DNA from: Dyadobacter beijingensis DSM 21582
GTDB lineage: Bacteria > Bacteroidota > Bacteroidia > Cytophagales > Spirosomataceae
Assembly: GCF_000382205.1 (NCBI RefSeq)
Contig: NZ_KB907789.1
Span: 124,001 to 188,000, forward strand
Reading direction: 5' to 3'
Length of the DNA stretch: 64,000 bases
Positions 42,617 to 51,396 of the stretch are shown here, piece by piece (position 1 is the stretch's first letter; each line of letters starts with the position of its first letter). The notes beneath the pieces are model-generated. The model did not search any database and was not told the DNA's origin. It was given only the letters and a program-made list of their open reading frames with translations. The position numbers were made by a program, and so were the translations under genes.

Positions 42617-45163
42617 ATGAAATTAAAACTCGCATTATCCTGCCTGAGCCTGCTTGCCAGCGTTTCGCTTTCTGCCCAAAACAAGCTGGGAACTTTGAAA
42701 GGGAAGAATTTCAATAATATTACCCTGGAAGTTTCGCTGAAACCATTCAAAAAGAACGACAAGGCCTACATCCGCGAGGTGGCCAGGGAAATGTTCATGC
42801 AATGGTCGTCGATGCTGCGGCATGCGGACACGGTATCGGTAATGCTCTGGACGAGCGACGGCTCCGAAATCCTCGACTACAAGGGCACACCCACCCAGCC
42901 GCTCGAATGGGCGAAATACATGGGTAACCCCAATACCGAACATGCCGTGAATTCGGGGCCGAAGGAGCTGTCCATTCACGAACGGGCCTATCTCTACCTC
43001 GATAACCCGCCCGCATTTACCTACGGCGACCTGAAATTCATTGTGCAAACTTTGAAGGAAGAAGGCCGCAAAGCGACCGGCAAGCCCGTGCTGGTCGGCG
43101 AGACATTCGATCCCGGTCCTGAATTCGCGAAGTCGGATTTTAAATACAAAAAACACCGGGAGATCCTCGGCGGCAGCGCGATGGGGCATAATACCATGGT
43201 GAGCTGCTATTCCGTGCTCAATGCCGACAGCGAGGCTTATGCGGGTTTTCCCAAAGGCATCCCGGCTAATACACGGTTTGGGACGTTCCTGGGCAGGCAG
43301 AGCAGGCATTTTTTAAAGGATATGGGGTTTGATTTCCTGTGGCTGAGCAATGGCTTCGGCTATGGCGTGGAAGGCTGGTCGTCGACCGGCGCGATCTTCG
43401 ACGGCAAGGGTTTCGACCAAGCCAAACTGGCGGATACGAAGGACAAGATCGCCGGCTTCTGGAAATATTTCCGGGCCGAAAACCCTGATGTGCAGATCCA
43501 GACCCGCGGCACCAATCTTTCCACCGGCACCGACCTCGCCCGCGACGGCGTGAACCTGGAAGCCATTTACCGCGACAAAAACATGCTGCCGCCGCCTAAC
43601 TCGCCCTGGGCCGCCCTGGACGGCGATTTCGGGCTTGAAATGGTGGGGTACATGTCGCGTATGGCCGAGCTACCCGACGAGCGCTTCCTCTTCCGCTTTT
43701 ACACGCACGACCCGTGGTGGCTCAACAGCCCCTGGCTCGACCGCTACGGCCGCGAGGCGCATGATATTTACCTGCCGATGTCCGTCAGCCGCATTAATGC
43801 GAAGGGCGAGGTCAAAATCCCTTCGCACCTGAGCTTCCTCAGCATCGACGACACCCACGGCGATATGCCCACGCAGGTACCCGACGAGGTGACGCCACAC
43901 ATCCTCAAAGCCCGCTACGACGCTCCTACTGCGCCGGGGCCGCTGGTGTGGGTGTACCCATTTGAGGAATACCACCGCTGGGCGTTTGCTTACAAGGACC
44001 GCCTCCCCGAAATCTATTACGGCGACTGGCTTATCCGGCAGGCGATCAACAATGGTTTGCCGCTCAATACGGTCGTTTCTACCAACGCATTTCAAAGTGT
44101 GCTGAAAAGCAAGCCGGGCTTTTTCAAGGAATCCATCCTCGTCAGCGTGGTACCGGATGCGGATTCCCCATTGGAAAGGGCACTGATTGGTTTTGTCAAA
44201 AATGGGGGAAAATTAATGGTATACGGCCCCGCCGGTCACGCCGGAAAGGCGTTTTTGGAATTACTAAACCTGAAAAACGGCACACCGCTGGAAGGGGAAT
44301 TCAAGATTTCTGGCCAATATGAAGGCGACCGGCTTAACACGGCTTACCCGAATGTGGTACGGCATGAAGCATTGTTTTCGGGCGGCGGCATCGCCACGAA
44401 CCTGGCAAACCCGAATGACCCCAATACCCGCCTTATGGCAACCGTGACACCAGCTGGCCAGGTGCCCGCCGGCCAGGTGCCCGCCGGCCAGGCGCGGGAT
44501 GTGGCGTGGGTACGCACGGGGAACGACTGGAACGGCGGCAAAGTGGTGTATATCCGGGGCACCAATTCCAGCAAATTCAATGGCGGCAAGCTGCTGAACC
44601 CCGACGACCCCTCGAAATTCTTCACCGGCCCGCTGCTGATGCGCTATGCGTTGGCCGCATTCGATATGCATTGTGTGATCGAAAAGGAAAACCCCGCCGT
44701 GAAAAGCCCCGTGCTGACGATCGCGCGGAGCCATAACGCGTTCATTTTCTCGGGTTATCATCCCAACAGCACCATCACCGACCGCTTCAAGTTCCCGCAG
44801 GGCGCGCCTTTGCTGCTGGGACTGGAAACCAAGCTGGATGCCGGGCATTCGGTGTACAACCTGCCGACAGCCTGGAACCGCGAATGCCGCATTTTCGTGA
44901 CGCAAAACGAGGGTATCGTTTCTTACAAGGAGCTGCATTCGGGCGTGAAGGACATCGACAAACGGTTCCAAGTAAGCGGCTTGGAGGGTGCTACCGTGCG
45001 GGTTTACGCGCCGGAGCACATTAGTTTGGAAAAGTTCGAAGCTTATATCAATGCGGCCTATCCCTGGAAAACGGGCCGGATCAAAGTCAGCGAAGGCGAT
45101 CCGAAGCTGGGCAGGCATTTCGTAGCCGAGCACGTCACCGGCACGTTGACGGTAGCGTGGTAA
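42617..45163 (+). CDS. Large secreted protein of unrecognised family in the glycan operon
   Basis: An 848-residue protein with a clear signal peptide (to about SLSAQ at residue 21). I recognise no named family. The first about 470 residues look like an alpha/beta barrel (VLVGETFDPGPEF, FDFLWLSNGFGYGVEGW, RFLFRFYTHDPWW). Residues about 510-570 (ILVSVVPDADSPLERALIGF, VKNGGKLMVYGP) resemble the amidotransferase-like domain placed after the barrel in GH42-type enzymes. The C terminus is beta-rich. A run of PAGQV repeats lies at about residues 611-626. Position in the operon and domain order suggest a glycoside hydrolase, possibly of a new family; no activity is claimed. Confidence 0.7.
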   Translation: MKLKLALSCLSLLASVSLSAQNKLGTLKGKNFNNITLEVSLKPFKKNDKAYIREVAREMFMQWSSMLRHADTVSVMLWTSDGSEILDYKGTPTQPLEWAKYMGNPNTEHAVNSGPKELSIHERAYLYLDNPPAFTYGDLKFIVQTLKEEGRKATGKPVLVGETFDPGPEFAKSDFKYKKHREILGGSAMGHNTMVSCYSVLNADSEAYAGFPKGIPANTRFGTFLGRQSRHFLKDMGFDFLWLSNGFGYGVEGWSSTGAIFDGKGFDQAKLADTKDKIAGFWKYFRAENPDVQIQTRGTNLSTGTDLARDGVNLEAIYRDKNMLPPPNSPWAALDGDFGLEMVGYMSRMAELPDERFLFRFYTHDPWWLNSPWLDRYGREAHDIYLPMSVSRINAKGEVKIPSHLSFLSIDDTHGDMPTQVPDEVTPHILKARYDAPTAPGPLVWVYPFEEYHRWAFAYKDRLPEIYYGDWLIRQAINNGLPLNTVVSTNAFQSVLKSKPGFFKESILVSVVPDADSPLERALIGFVKNGGKLMVYGPAGHAGKAFLELLNLKNGTPLEGEFKISGQYEGDRLNTAYPNVVRHEALFSGGGIATNLANPNDPNTRLMATVTPAGQVPAGQVPAGQARDVAWVRTGNDWNGGKVVYIRGTNSSKFNGGKLLNPDDPSKFFTGPLLMRYALAAFDMHCVIEKENPAVKSPVLTIARSHNAFIFSGYHPNSTITDRFKFPQGAPLLLGLETKLDAGHSVYNLPTAWNRECRIFVTQNEGIVSYKELHSGVKDIDKRFQVSGLEGATVRVYAPEHISLEKFEAYINAAYPWKTGRIKVSEGDPKLGRHFVAEHVTGTLTVAW
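44450..44494. repeat. Three tandem 15-bp repeats in the unknown 848-residue gene
   Basis: Units starting at 44450, 44465 and 44480 share the pattern CCCGCCGGCCAGGTG with few changes and encode PAGQV three times. The frame is kept, so the repeat can expand or contract without loss of the protein. Confidence 0.9.
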
Positions 45164-45190
45164 TGCTTTTTATTTGAAATAATACTGAAC

Positions 45191-45898
45191 ATGAGATACT
45201 TAAAAATTTACAGCATCGCATTGCTGGCCCTTTTTGTAAACACTAAAACCCGTGCACAGGTCGCCGACAGCAGCCAGTATTTGCAAAAACTAAAACAGGA
45301 ATTGCAGACCGAATGGCCGAAAAGCCATACGATCAATGTCGTTTTTCACGGGCATTCCGTCCCGGCGGGGTATTGGGAAAACCATGAGGTGCATACGCTG
45401 GAATCGTACCCCAACCTCTTCCTGAAAGCATTGAAGGCGAAGTATCCTTACGCCGTCGTGAATGTGATCGTGACGGCCATTGGCGGCGAGAATGCGATCA
45501 GCGGGCAGGCGCGGTTTGAAAAAGACGTGCTGCCCCACAAACCGGAGCTGCTTTTCATCGACTACGCATTGAACGACCGCTTTTCGCCTTTGGACAAAGT
45601 CAAAGAATCCTGGGCCAAAATGATCGAAACCGCGCAGGCCAAAGGCATTCCGGTGATCCTGCTCACCCCCTCCCCCGATCAGCGTATCAACATCGCCGAC
45701 CCCGCCAACCCGCTCGACCCGTACGTGGTACAGATCCGCGAACTGGCTAAGCAGTACAAAACCGGCCTGGCCGATCCGTATGTCGTATTTCAGCAATTGG
45801 TCAGAGACGGGAAACTGAAAGAAGTAATGGCCTCCGTGAACCACCCGAACGAAACCGGGCATATGGTGATCGTGAACCGCATTATGCCGTATTTCTGA
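45191..45898 (+). CDS. SGNH/GDSL-type hydrolase (carbohydrate esterase-like)
   Basis: A 235-residue secreted protein with a signal peptide ending near TRAQ (residue 23). SGNH blocks are visible: block I is VVFHGHSVPAGYW (GHS rather than GDS, nucleophile Ser kept), block II has TAIGGENA, block III is IDYALNDRF, and block V is SVNHPNETGH with the catalytic His. Proteins like this in polysaccharide loci are usually acetyl or acyl esterases that strip decorations from glycans. It is the last gene of the plus-strand operon, 27 bp after the unknown protein gene. Confidence 0.88.
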   Translation: MRYLKIYSIALLALFVNTKTRAQVADSSQYLQKLKQELQTEWPKSHTINVVFHGHSVPAGYWENHEVHTLESYPNLFLKALKAKYPYAVVNVIVTAIGGENAISGQARFEKDVLPHKPELLFIDYALNDRFSPLDKVKESWAKMIETAQAKGIPVILLTPSPDQRINIADPANPLDPYVVQIRELAKQYKTGLADPYVVFQQLVRDGKLKEVMASVNHPNETGHMVIVNRIMPYF

Positions 45899-45945
45899 GT
45901 GTTTGAGTTTAGATAAATAGCTGGTGGAATGGTCGGAGCGACTGT

Positions 45946-46695
45946 TCAGGCATCGTGGTAATCGGGATTGGCGCTGATGGCGAACTTGTATTTATCGCCC
46001 CGGTAAAACGACCGCTCGATTTCCACCACCTGTCCGTCCTTGCAGATCACGGCGCTGTCGAGAATAAACATCGCCGTAGCCGCGGAGAGCTCGAAATTGT
46101 CTATTTCCGATCCGGGCTGGACGATTTCGGTGCTCAATGTCTGCTTCACTTCGTCGATGCGCAGGTGGTAGGTCGTTTCGTAGGTTTTGAAATAGGAAAT
46201 TTCCGTGGGCATGCGGTTGATCTTCGGGCAGAGCGAGAGGGAAATGTACCGGATCTCGTCCTTGATGATCTCGTTGTCAGCATAGCGCAGCTGGTGCACT
46301 TTCAGCACAGGCCCGCCGATGATGAAATGCTTGCCTCCTATTTCGGATGAAATGCCGTCGTCGAGCACCGTTTTTTCCAGCACGACATTATGCGGCTCGA
46401 AGCCCTCGGCGATGAGGCTTTCGTGAAAGCCGCGGCGGGTGGCATTAATGGAGCCTAATGTGCGGATGAGATGGTGCCCTACCGTGCGGTTCAGCACGAA
46501 TGTACCCTTGCCCTTGATCCGCCTCGCCCAACCCTGATTTTCGATTTCCAGCAGGCTTTTACGCGCCGTGGTGTTGCTGATCCGGTAAGTTTTGATCAAA
46601 TCGTTTTCCGAAGGGACCTTGTCGCCGGGCTGCAATTCCCCGGTTTTGATCCTATCGATAATCTCCTCACTGATACTGACAAACTTCGGTTTCAT
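45946..46695 (-). CDS. GntR-family transcription regulator with UTRA sensor domain (HutC type)
   Basis: From the ATG at 46695 (MKPKFVSISEEIIDRIKTGE) it is 249 residues. Residues 1-70 are a winged helix-turn-helix (LQPGDKVPSENDLIKTYRIS, then TTARKSLLEIE), and 90-245 a UTRA ligand-binding domain (LKVHQLRYADNEIIKDEIRY, VEIERSFYRGDKYKF). The upstream extension to 46797 is not family-like. UTRA regulators usually repress until a sugar or sugar phosphate binds. It lies at the 3' end of the operon, head-to-head with the tannase gene. Three identical 13-bp near-palindromes upstream of the locus units are its best candidate operators. Confidence 0.92.
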   Translation of the reverse strand: MKPKFVSISEEIIDRIKTGELQPGDKVPSENDLIKTYRISNTTARKSLLEIENQGWARRIKGKGTFVLNRTVGHHLIRTLGSINATRRGFHESLIAEGFEPHNVVLEKTVLDDGISSEIGGKHFIIGGPVLKVHQLRYADNEIIKDEIRYISLSLCPKINRMPTEISYFKTYETTYHLRIDEVKQTLSTEIVQPGSEIDNFELSAATAMFILDSAVICKDGQVVEIERSFYRGDKYKFAISANPDYHDA

Positions 46696-46821
46696 CGGCG
46701 CACTGGACAATAGGTAAAAGGGCAAATTTACCGGAAGCAAATTCATGTGCAATAGGAAAAACGCACATTCCCGTGTTCGTATGCCTTCGGAGCCCAATTA
46801 CGGCATTTTTGACGAGTATGG

Positions 46822-46834
46822 TTAGTGCGTTAAG
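46822..46834 (+). promoter_or_regulatory. Putative GntR operator, copy 3 (tannase / GntR divergent region)
   Basis: TTAGTGCGTTAAG, third exact copy, 50 bp upstream of the tannase-family ATG and 126 bp from the GntR start. Its place between the divergent genes would allow control of the esterase and autoregulation of the regulator. Confidence 0.7.
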
Positions 46835-46884
46835 AGACTTTTTGCGTAAAAGCCCGTTCTACCCGGGCCATTTTATTTTTTGTC

Positions 46885-48477
46885 ATGATTAAAATCGCTG
46901 CATTCTCGCTGGCGGCGGCATTCAGTATGCTGTCGGCATTATCCATCGCCCAGTCCGCAACAAGTACCGGCTGTCCGTGCGCGCAGCTCGCGAAGGCGCG
47001 CATCCCGCAGGCAACGATCACGGCCGCCGAATGCGTCCCCGCAGGAACTTTCTCCCCGCCCGGTAGCACGCAGCCAGTCACCGGACTGCCAGCATTTTGC
47101 CGCGTGGCCGCCGTGCTGAAACCTACACCCGATTCGCATATCCGCATTGAATTGTGGCTGCCCGAAACAGGCTGGAACGAACGGTTTCTCGGCACAGGCA
47201 CGGGGGGCGGGGCCGGCTACATCAATTACGGCTCGCTCGCGATGGGACTTCGGAAAGGTTTCGCCACCGTCAATACCGACATGGGCACGTCGCCCGGCGC
47301 GAACGAACAGACCGGTCACCCCGAAAAATGGGCCGATTTCGGTCATCGCGCCACGCACGAAATGACCGTCGCCGGCAAGGCCATTACCGAAGCATACTAT
47401 CAAAAAGCTGCCCGAACGGCCTATTTCTCAGGCTGCTCCACCGGCGGCCAGCAGGCGTTGATGGAGTCGCAGCGGTATCCCGACGATTACGACGGCATCC
47501 TCGCAGGCGCCCCGGCCAATAACCGCACGCATTTGCATACCGGATTCGTATGGATTCTCCGCGCCACCAACGACATCCCCGGCGGCGCATTACCCAAGGC
47601 CAAACTCGACCTCGTCACCCGCGCCGTGCTGAGCGCCTGCGCGGGCAAGGACGGCGGCGCACCCGGTGACCGTTTCCTCACCAACCCTGCGGCCTGCCGG
47701 TTCGATCCCGAAACGCTGCCCGTTTGTCCAGACGGCACCGACGACAGTACCTGCCTCACAAAAACCCAACTGGCCGCATTGAAAAAGATCTGGCAAGGCC
47801 CCGTGAACCCGCGTACGGGCGAGCGGATTTACACGCCGATTCCGCTCGGAAGCGAAAGCGTGGCCGCGGGCATCGATATGCAGCAAAACCCGGCCCAGGC
47901 GCCCCATGCACTGTTTTACCAATACAAATGGGCTTTTGGCAAAGATTTCGACTACAAAACCTTTGATTTCGACCGGAACCAGGACCAGCTCGACGCCCTG
48001 CTCGGCCCCGTCCTGAACGCGAACAGCACCGACCTGTCCGCATTCAAAAACAAAGGTTCCAAACTTCTGATGTACACCGGCACCGCCGATCCGCTCGTAC
48101 CTTACCAGGACGCATTGAGCTATTACGAACGCGTGATGGGTGTCCAGGGCGGCCTCCGGCAAACGCAGGATTTTTTCCGCCTCTACCTCATCCCCGGCAT
48201 GGGCCATTGCAGCGGCGGCCCAGGCCTGAACGACGGCGGCGACATGCTCACCGCATTGATCGAATGGAAAGAAAAAGGCACCGCCCCCAGGCAGCTCGTC
48301 GGCACGGCCTACGAAAGCGGCGACGCAAAAAAGGGCATCCGTTTCCGCCGGCCCGTGTACCCCTACCCGCTGCTGCCTGCCTACAAAAGCGGGGACGAAA
48401 CGAACCCCGAAAGCTACGAAGGCGTCGCACAGCCGGATGTGAAGGTGAAGGAGCCTGCGGGGCGGTATTTGAAGTAG
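46885..48477 (+). CDS. Tannase/feruloyl esterase family hydrolase
   Basis: A 530-residue secreted alpha/beta hydrolase with a signal peptide ending about residue 23. The nucleophile elbow is FSGCSTGGQQALMESQRYPD, with the catalytic Ser between the Cys and Thr as usual in this family. The acid is likely in LLMYTGTADPLVPYQDAL and the catalytic His in YLIPGMGHCSGGPG, where the Cys can pair with the Cys next to the Ser. Members cleave gallate or hydroxycinnamate esters, for example ferulate on arabinoxylan or pectin. An operator copy upstream links it to the glycan locus. Confidence 0.92.
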   Translation: MIKIAAFSLAAAFSMLSALSIAQSATSTGCPCAQLAKARIPQATITAAECVPAGTFSPPGSTQPVTGLPAFCRVAAVLKPTPDSHIRIELWLPETGWNERFLGTGTGGGAGYINYGSLAMGLRKGFATVNTDMGTSPGANEQTGHPEKWADFGHRATHEMTVAGKAITEAYYQKAARTAYFSGCSTGGQQALMESQRYPDDYDGILAGAPANNRTHLHTGFVWILRATNDIPGGALPKAKLDLVTRAVLSACAGKDGGAPGDRFLTNPAACRFDPETLPVCPDGTDDSTCLTKTQLAALKKIWQGPVNPRTGERIYTPIPLGSESVAAGIDMQQNPAQAPHALFYQYKWAFGKDFDYKTFDFDRNQDQLDALLGPVLNANSTDLSAFKNKGSKLLMYTGTADPLVPYQDALSYYERVMGVQGGLRQTQDFFRLYLIPGMGHCSGGPGLNDGGDMLTALIEWKEKGTAPRQLVGTAYESGDAKKGIRFRRPVYPYPLLPAYKSGDETNPESYEGVAQPDVKVKEPAGRYLK

Positions 48478-48552
48478 GGAATATTCATTGTTCCGAGCAC
48501 GGTGAATTTCATTTCGAGAGTTAAGAATATTCCTTACTGAGCCTGCCGGTCC

Positions 48553-48930
48553 CTAGCTGTTTTGTAGCTCCAAACTGGCCATGGTCGTCAATTCAACACG
48601 CGCTTGTTTCGGCAAACCGGCCACGGCGATGCAGGTGCGGGTCGGGAAGCGGCCCGTGAAATAGGTTTGGTATACCTCGTTCAGCTCGTCGAAATAGCGC
48701 ATGTCGGTCAGGTATACCGTCACGCTTACGATATGGCTGAAAGTGAGGTTGTGCTCATTCAATATGGCTTCAATATTGGCAAAAACCTGTTTCACTTCGT
48801 CCTGGAAAGAGGTGGTCACCAACTGCCCGCCCGCCGAGCCGATCTGCCCCGAAATAAACAGGAACCCGTTAGAAACCAATGCTTTTGAAATCGGCACCGC
48901 CGGTGCAGCCGCCTTTTCGATAGTACTCAT
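48553..48930 (-). CDS. RidA/YjgF-family enamine/imine deaminase-like protein
   Basis: A 125-residue cytoplasmic protein of standard RidA length. Signature segments are SNGFLFISGQIGSAGG, VSVTVYLTDMRYFDELNEVY and FPTRTCIAVAGLPKQARVEL, which holds the substrate-carboxylate-binding Arg. Such proteins form trimers and hydrolyse reactive enamines and imines, mostly from PLP enzymes. It is convergent with the tannase gene and has no evident functional link to it. Confidence 0.92.
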   Translation of the reverse strand: MSTIEKAAAPAVPISKALVSNGFLFISGQIGSAGGQLVTTSFQDEVKQVFANIEAILNEHNLTFSHIVSVTVYLTDMRYFDELNEVYQTYFTGRFPTRTCIAVAGLPKQARVELTTMASLELQNS

Positions 48931-49027
48931 GTTGTTAATTTTAATTGATCTATATTTCCAATTTACCTAATACTGAGCTTTCGCCGAGGGTGCAATATAC
49001 CGCAAATAGGTTTTATGTGCTACCCGA

Positions 49028-51280
49028 TCACCCGTCCGAAGCACTCGTTTCAACAACTTCTTCCCGCCTGGCTGCCGATACAAAATCGAACCGGATGCTG
49101 ATTTCCGTGCCATTGGTATTGCTCAGATGCAGCTCCCCGCCGAGCTCGCCCGTCAGGCCTCGCATGAGTATAATGCCCAGCGATCCCGATTTTCCCTTCA
49201 CATATTGATCCGGCAGGCCGACGCCGTCGTCTTTCATGGACAACACAATACCGGAACCGGCCGGTTGTATTTGCAGCACGATGTCTATCGCCCCGCTCGC
49301 CCGATTCGGAAATGCATATTTAAGGGAATTGGTAATGGCCTCGTTCAGGATCAGGCCGATGGGGATCGCCTGCGATACGTCCAGGTCGACCGGCGCGATG
49401 TCGGTGCGGAGCTGAATGCCGCGGGCGTCGAAACTGTCGCGGAGGTATTCCACGAGATCGCTCACGTAATCGGGCATATTCACGACCGCCAGCTTATCGG
49501 CCAGATACAGTTTCTGATGGATCAGCGACATGGCCTGGACGCGGTGCTGACTTTCCTTCATCGCATTGAGCGCGTCGCCTTTCAGGAAAACGGATTGTGA
49601 TTCGAGCAGGCTGATCACCGTCTGAAGATTGTTTTTCACCCTGTGGTGCAGCTCGCGAATAAGCCATTCGCGCTCCTTCACCATTTTTTGGAGCACACGA
49701 TTGTTCTCCGCCGTGGCCAGGGTGATCTGTTGCTTCGTTTTATACCGGTTATAGAGCAGGATGATAAAAAGTACCGAAAGGATCAGAAATGCCGCCGTAA
49801 TGTTCCGGTTTCGTTTCGTTTCCGTCAGTATCTGATTTTGCAACGTGGCGCGCCGCTGGAGCTGACTGATATCCCGCGCTTTCATTTTCAATTCATTATC
49901 CTTTTGTTCCGTATCAAACCGGATATTCAGCATCGCGATCTGGTCTTCCTTGGCCTTGCTTTGCAGGGAATCCCGAAGCACTTTGTGCAATTGGTAATTC
50001 TGAATGGCCGACAGGTACTTGCCATTGAGGGAATCCAGCTTAAAACTCCACAGATAACTGTACATCAGCTGATATTTCAAATTGCCTTCCAGCGACTGGC
50101 GGCGATGCTCCAACAGGTATTTATGGGCCAGATCGAGCTGCCGGGTAGCCAGAAAATGCTGCACGGCCGTGTTGGAAACGTTTAGCCAGGCATTGCTCAG
50201 CAGCTTGTTCGTGTTTGCCAATGCGAGCATTTCGTCGAAATAGCGCTGCGCCAATGCGTGCTTTCCGAGGTTGTCGCAGGCCTTTACGACAATCGCGTAA
50301 AGTCCTATTTTAGAGCCCGGTGCCATAGCCGGGTACCTGTCGATCGTGGACAGCGCGTAATCGATTGCGGCCTGGTAATGGGGATATTTGTCCAGGTTCT
50401 GACGGTTTGCGAAATTGGTCGCTATCATTGCGATACTGGGGCTATCTTTATGGCGCACTGCCACATCCATCGCCAACCGGTCATATTCGAACGACTTTTT
50501 AAAGTCATTGGATATGAAATAGCCGTAGGACAGCCTATTGTAAATCGTACACAGCTGCATCGACGAATCCTTTTGCGCAATTGCCACTTTTTCCGCCAGC
50601 CTCCCGTACCGGACGGCCTCATCGATGATCCCCATTTTCGCATACACGTAACCGATCAGGTCGTAAACACCCTGGACATTCCTGTAACGGGCTGCCTCGT
50701 ACAACGCGAGCGACCGCTTCAATTCCGACAGCGCCGCGAAGGGTTCCTTGCCGATAATCTGCAACAAGTCGCCCATTTCACGCCGCGCATCCGCTTCCTC
50801 TTTCTTTGCTCCGGCCTTGCCGTATGCCGCCGTCGCCTGCCTGACGACCTCTACACGCTGATTGATATTGTTGGCAAAATCGGAGTACCGGAAGCGTTTT
50901 TCCATGAGCGCATTCCCCTCTCCCAGAAAATTGCCGATGCTGCGGTAAATGCCGAGCGACTTTTCCAGCAAGGCTGCCGCCTCTTCGGGCCGCCTGCTTT
51001 CCTTCGTGATCATGGAGGATAAAAGGTACGCATCCGCCTCCCGGGATTTGTCCTTCCATTCAAGACTGAGGTCCAGCGCCTTTTTGGCATAACCCGCCGC
51101 CATTTGCATATCGCTTTTCGCCTCCCCCGGCTTCAAAAGATACTGGTAGCCAGCTTCCAGGAGCGACGCAAAGCGTACCGAATCCGGATCTGACAAAGGG
51201 CCGCCGGCCCCCTCGGCAGGCAAGGCATCAGCAGCAGTAAAGCAAATAGTGCAAAGAAAAATGGTCAGGACGGCTTTCAT
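49028..51280 (-). CDS. TPR-containing sensor histidine kinase (HisKA_2 type), orphan
   Basis: From the ATG at 51280 (MKAVLTIFLCTICF) it is 750 residues: signal peptide, about 430 residues of TPR-like helical repeats in the periplasm, one membrane helix (ITAAFLILSVLFIILLYNRY), then the kinase. The H-box is IRELHHRVKNNLQTVISLLE, about 205 residues before the end, which is the HisKA_2/HWE-like form, followed by an ATPase domain (GLILNEAITNSLKYAF, DDGVGLPDQY). This architecture is common in Bacteroidota. No response regulator is adjacent, so the partner is unknown. The in-frame extension to 51367 is less likely. Confidence 0.9.
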   Translation of the reverse strand: MKAVLTIFLCTICFTAADALPAEGAGGPLSDPDSVRFASLLEAGYQYLLKPGEAKSDMQMAAGYAKKALDLSLEWKDKSREADAYLLSSMITKESRRPEEAAALLEKSLGIYRSIGNFLGEGNALMEKRFRYSDFANNINQRVEVVRQATAAYGKAGAKKEEADARREMGDLLQIIGKEPFAALSELKRSLALYEAARYRNVQGVYDLIGYVYAKMGIIDEAVRYGRLAEKVAIAQKDSSMQLCTIYNRLSYGYFISNDFKKSFEYDRLAMDVAVRHKDSPSIAMIATNFANRQNLDKYPHYQAAIDYALSTIDRYPAMAPGSKIGLYAIVVKACDNLGKHALAQRYFDEMLALANTNKLLSNAWLNVSNTAVQHFLATRQLDLAHKYLLEHRRQSLEGNLKYQLMYSYLWSFKLDSLNGKYLSAIQNYQLHKVLRDSLQSKAKEDQIAMLNIRFDTEQKDNELKMKARDISQLQRRATLQNQILTETKRNRNITAAFLILSVLFIILLYNRYKTKQQITLATAENNRVLQKMVKEREWLIRELHHRVKNNLQTVISLLESQSVFLKGDALNAMKESQHRVQAMSLIHQKLYLADKLAVVNMPDYVSDLVEYLRDSFDARGIQLRTDIAPVDLDVSQAIPIGLILNEAITNSLKYAFPNRASGAIDIVLQIQPAGSGIVLSMKDDGVGLPDQYVKGKSGSLGIILMRGLTGELGGELHLSNTNGTEISIRFDFVSAARREEVVETSASDG

Positions 51281-51396
51281 ATGAAGGCGGAATACCTTTA
51301 AGTAACAATACAGCAAAACAAACAATAAATACTTGGTTTTGAGACACATTAAGGGTAACTTATACAATTGTCACCCCATTAAACCCCCTCAATTAT

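Noticed and set aside
48478-48533. Inverted repeat GGAATATTC / GAATATTCC between the tannase and RidA genes
   Set aside because: The arms are only 9 bp, 38 bases apart, with no T-run, so a terminator call is not justified.
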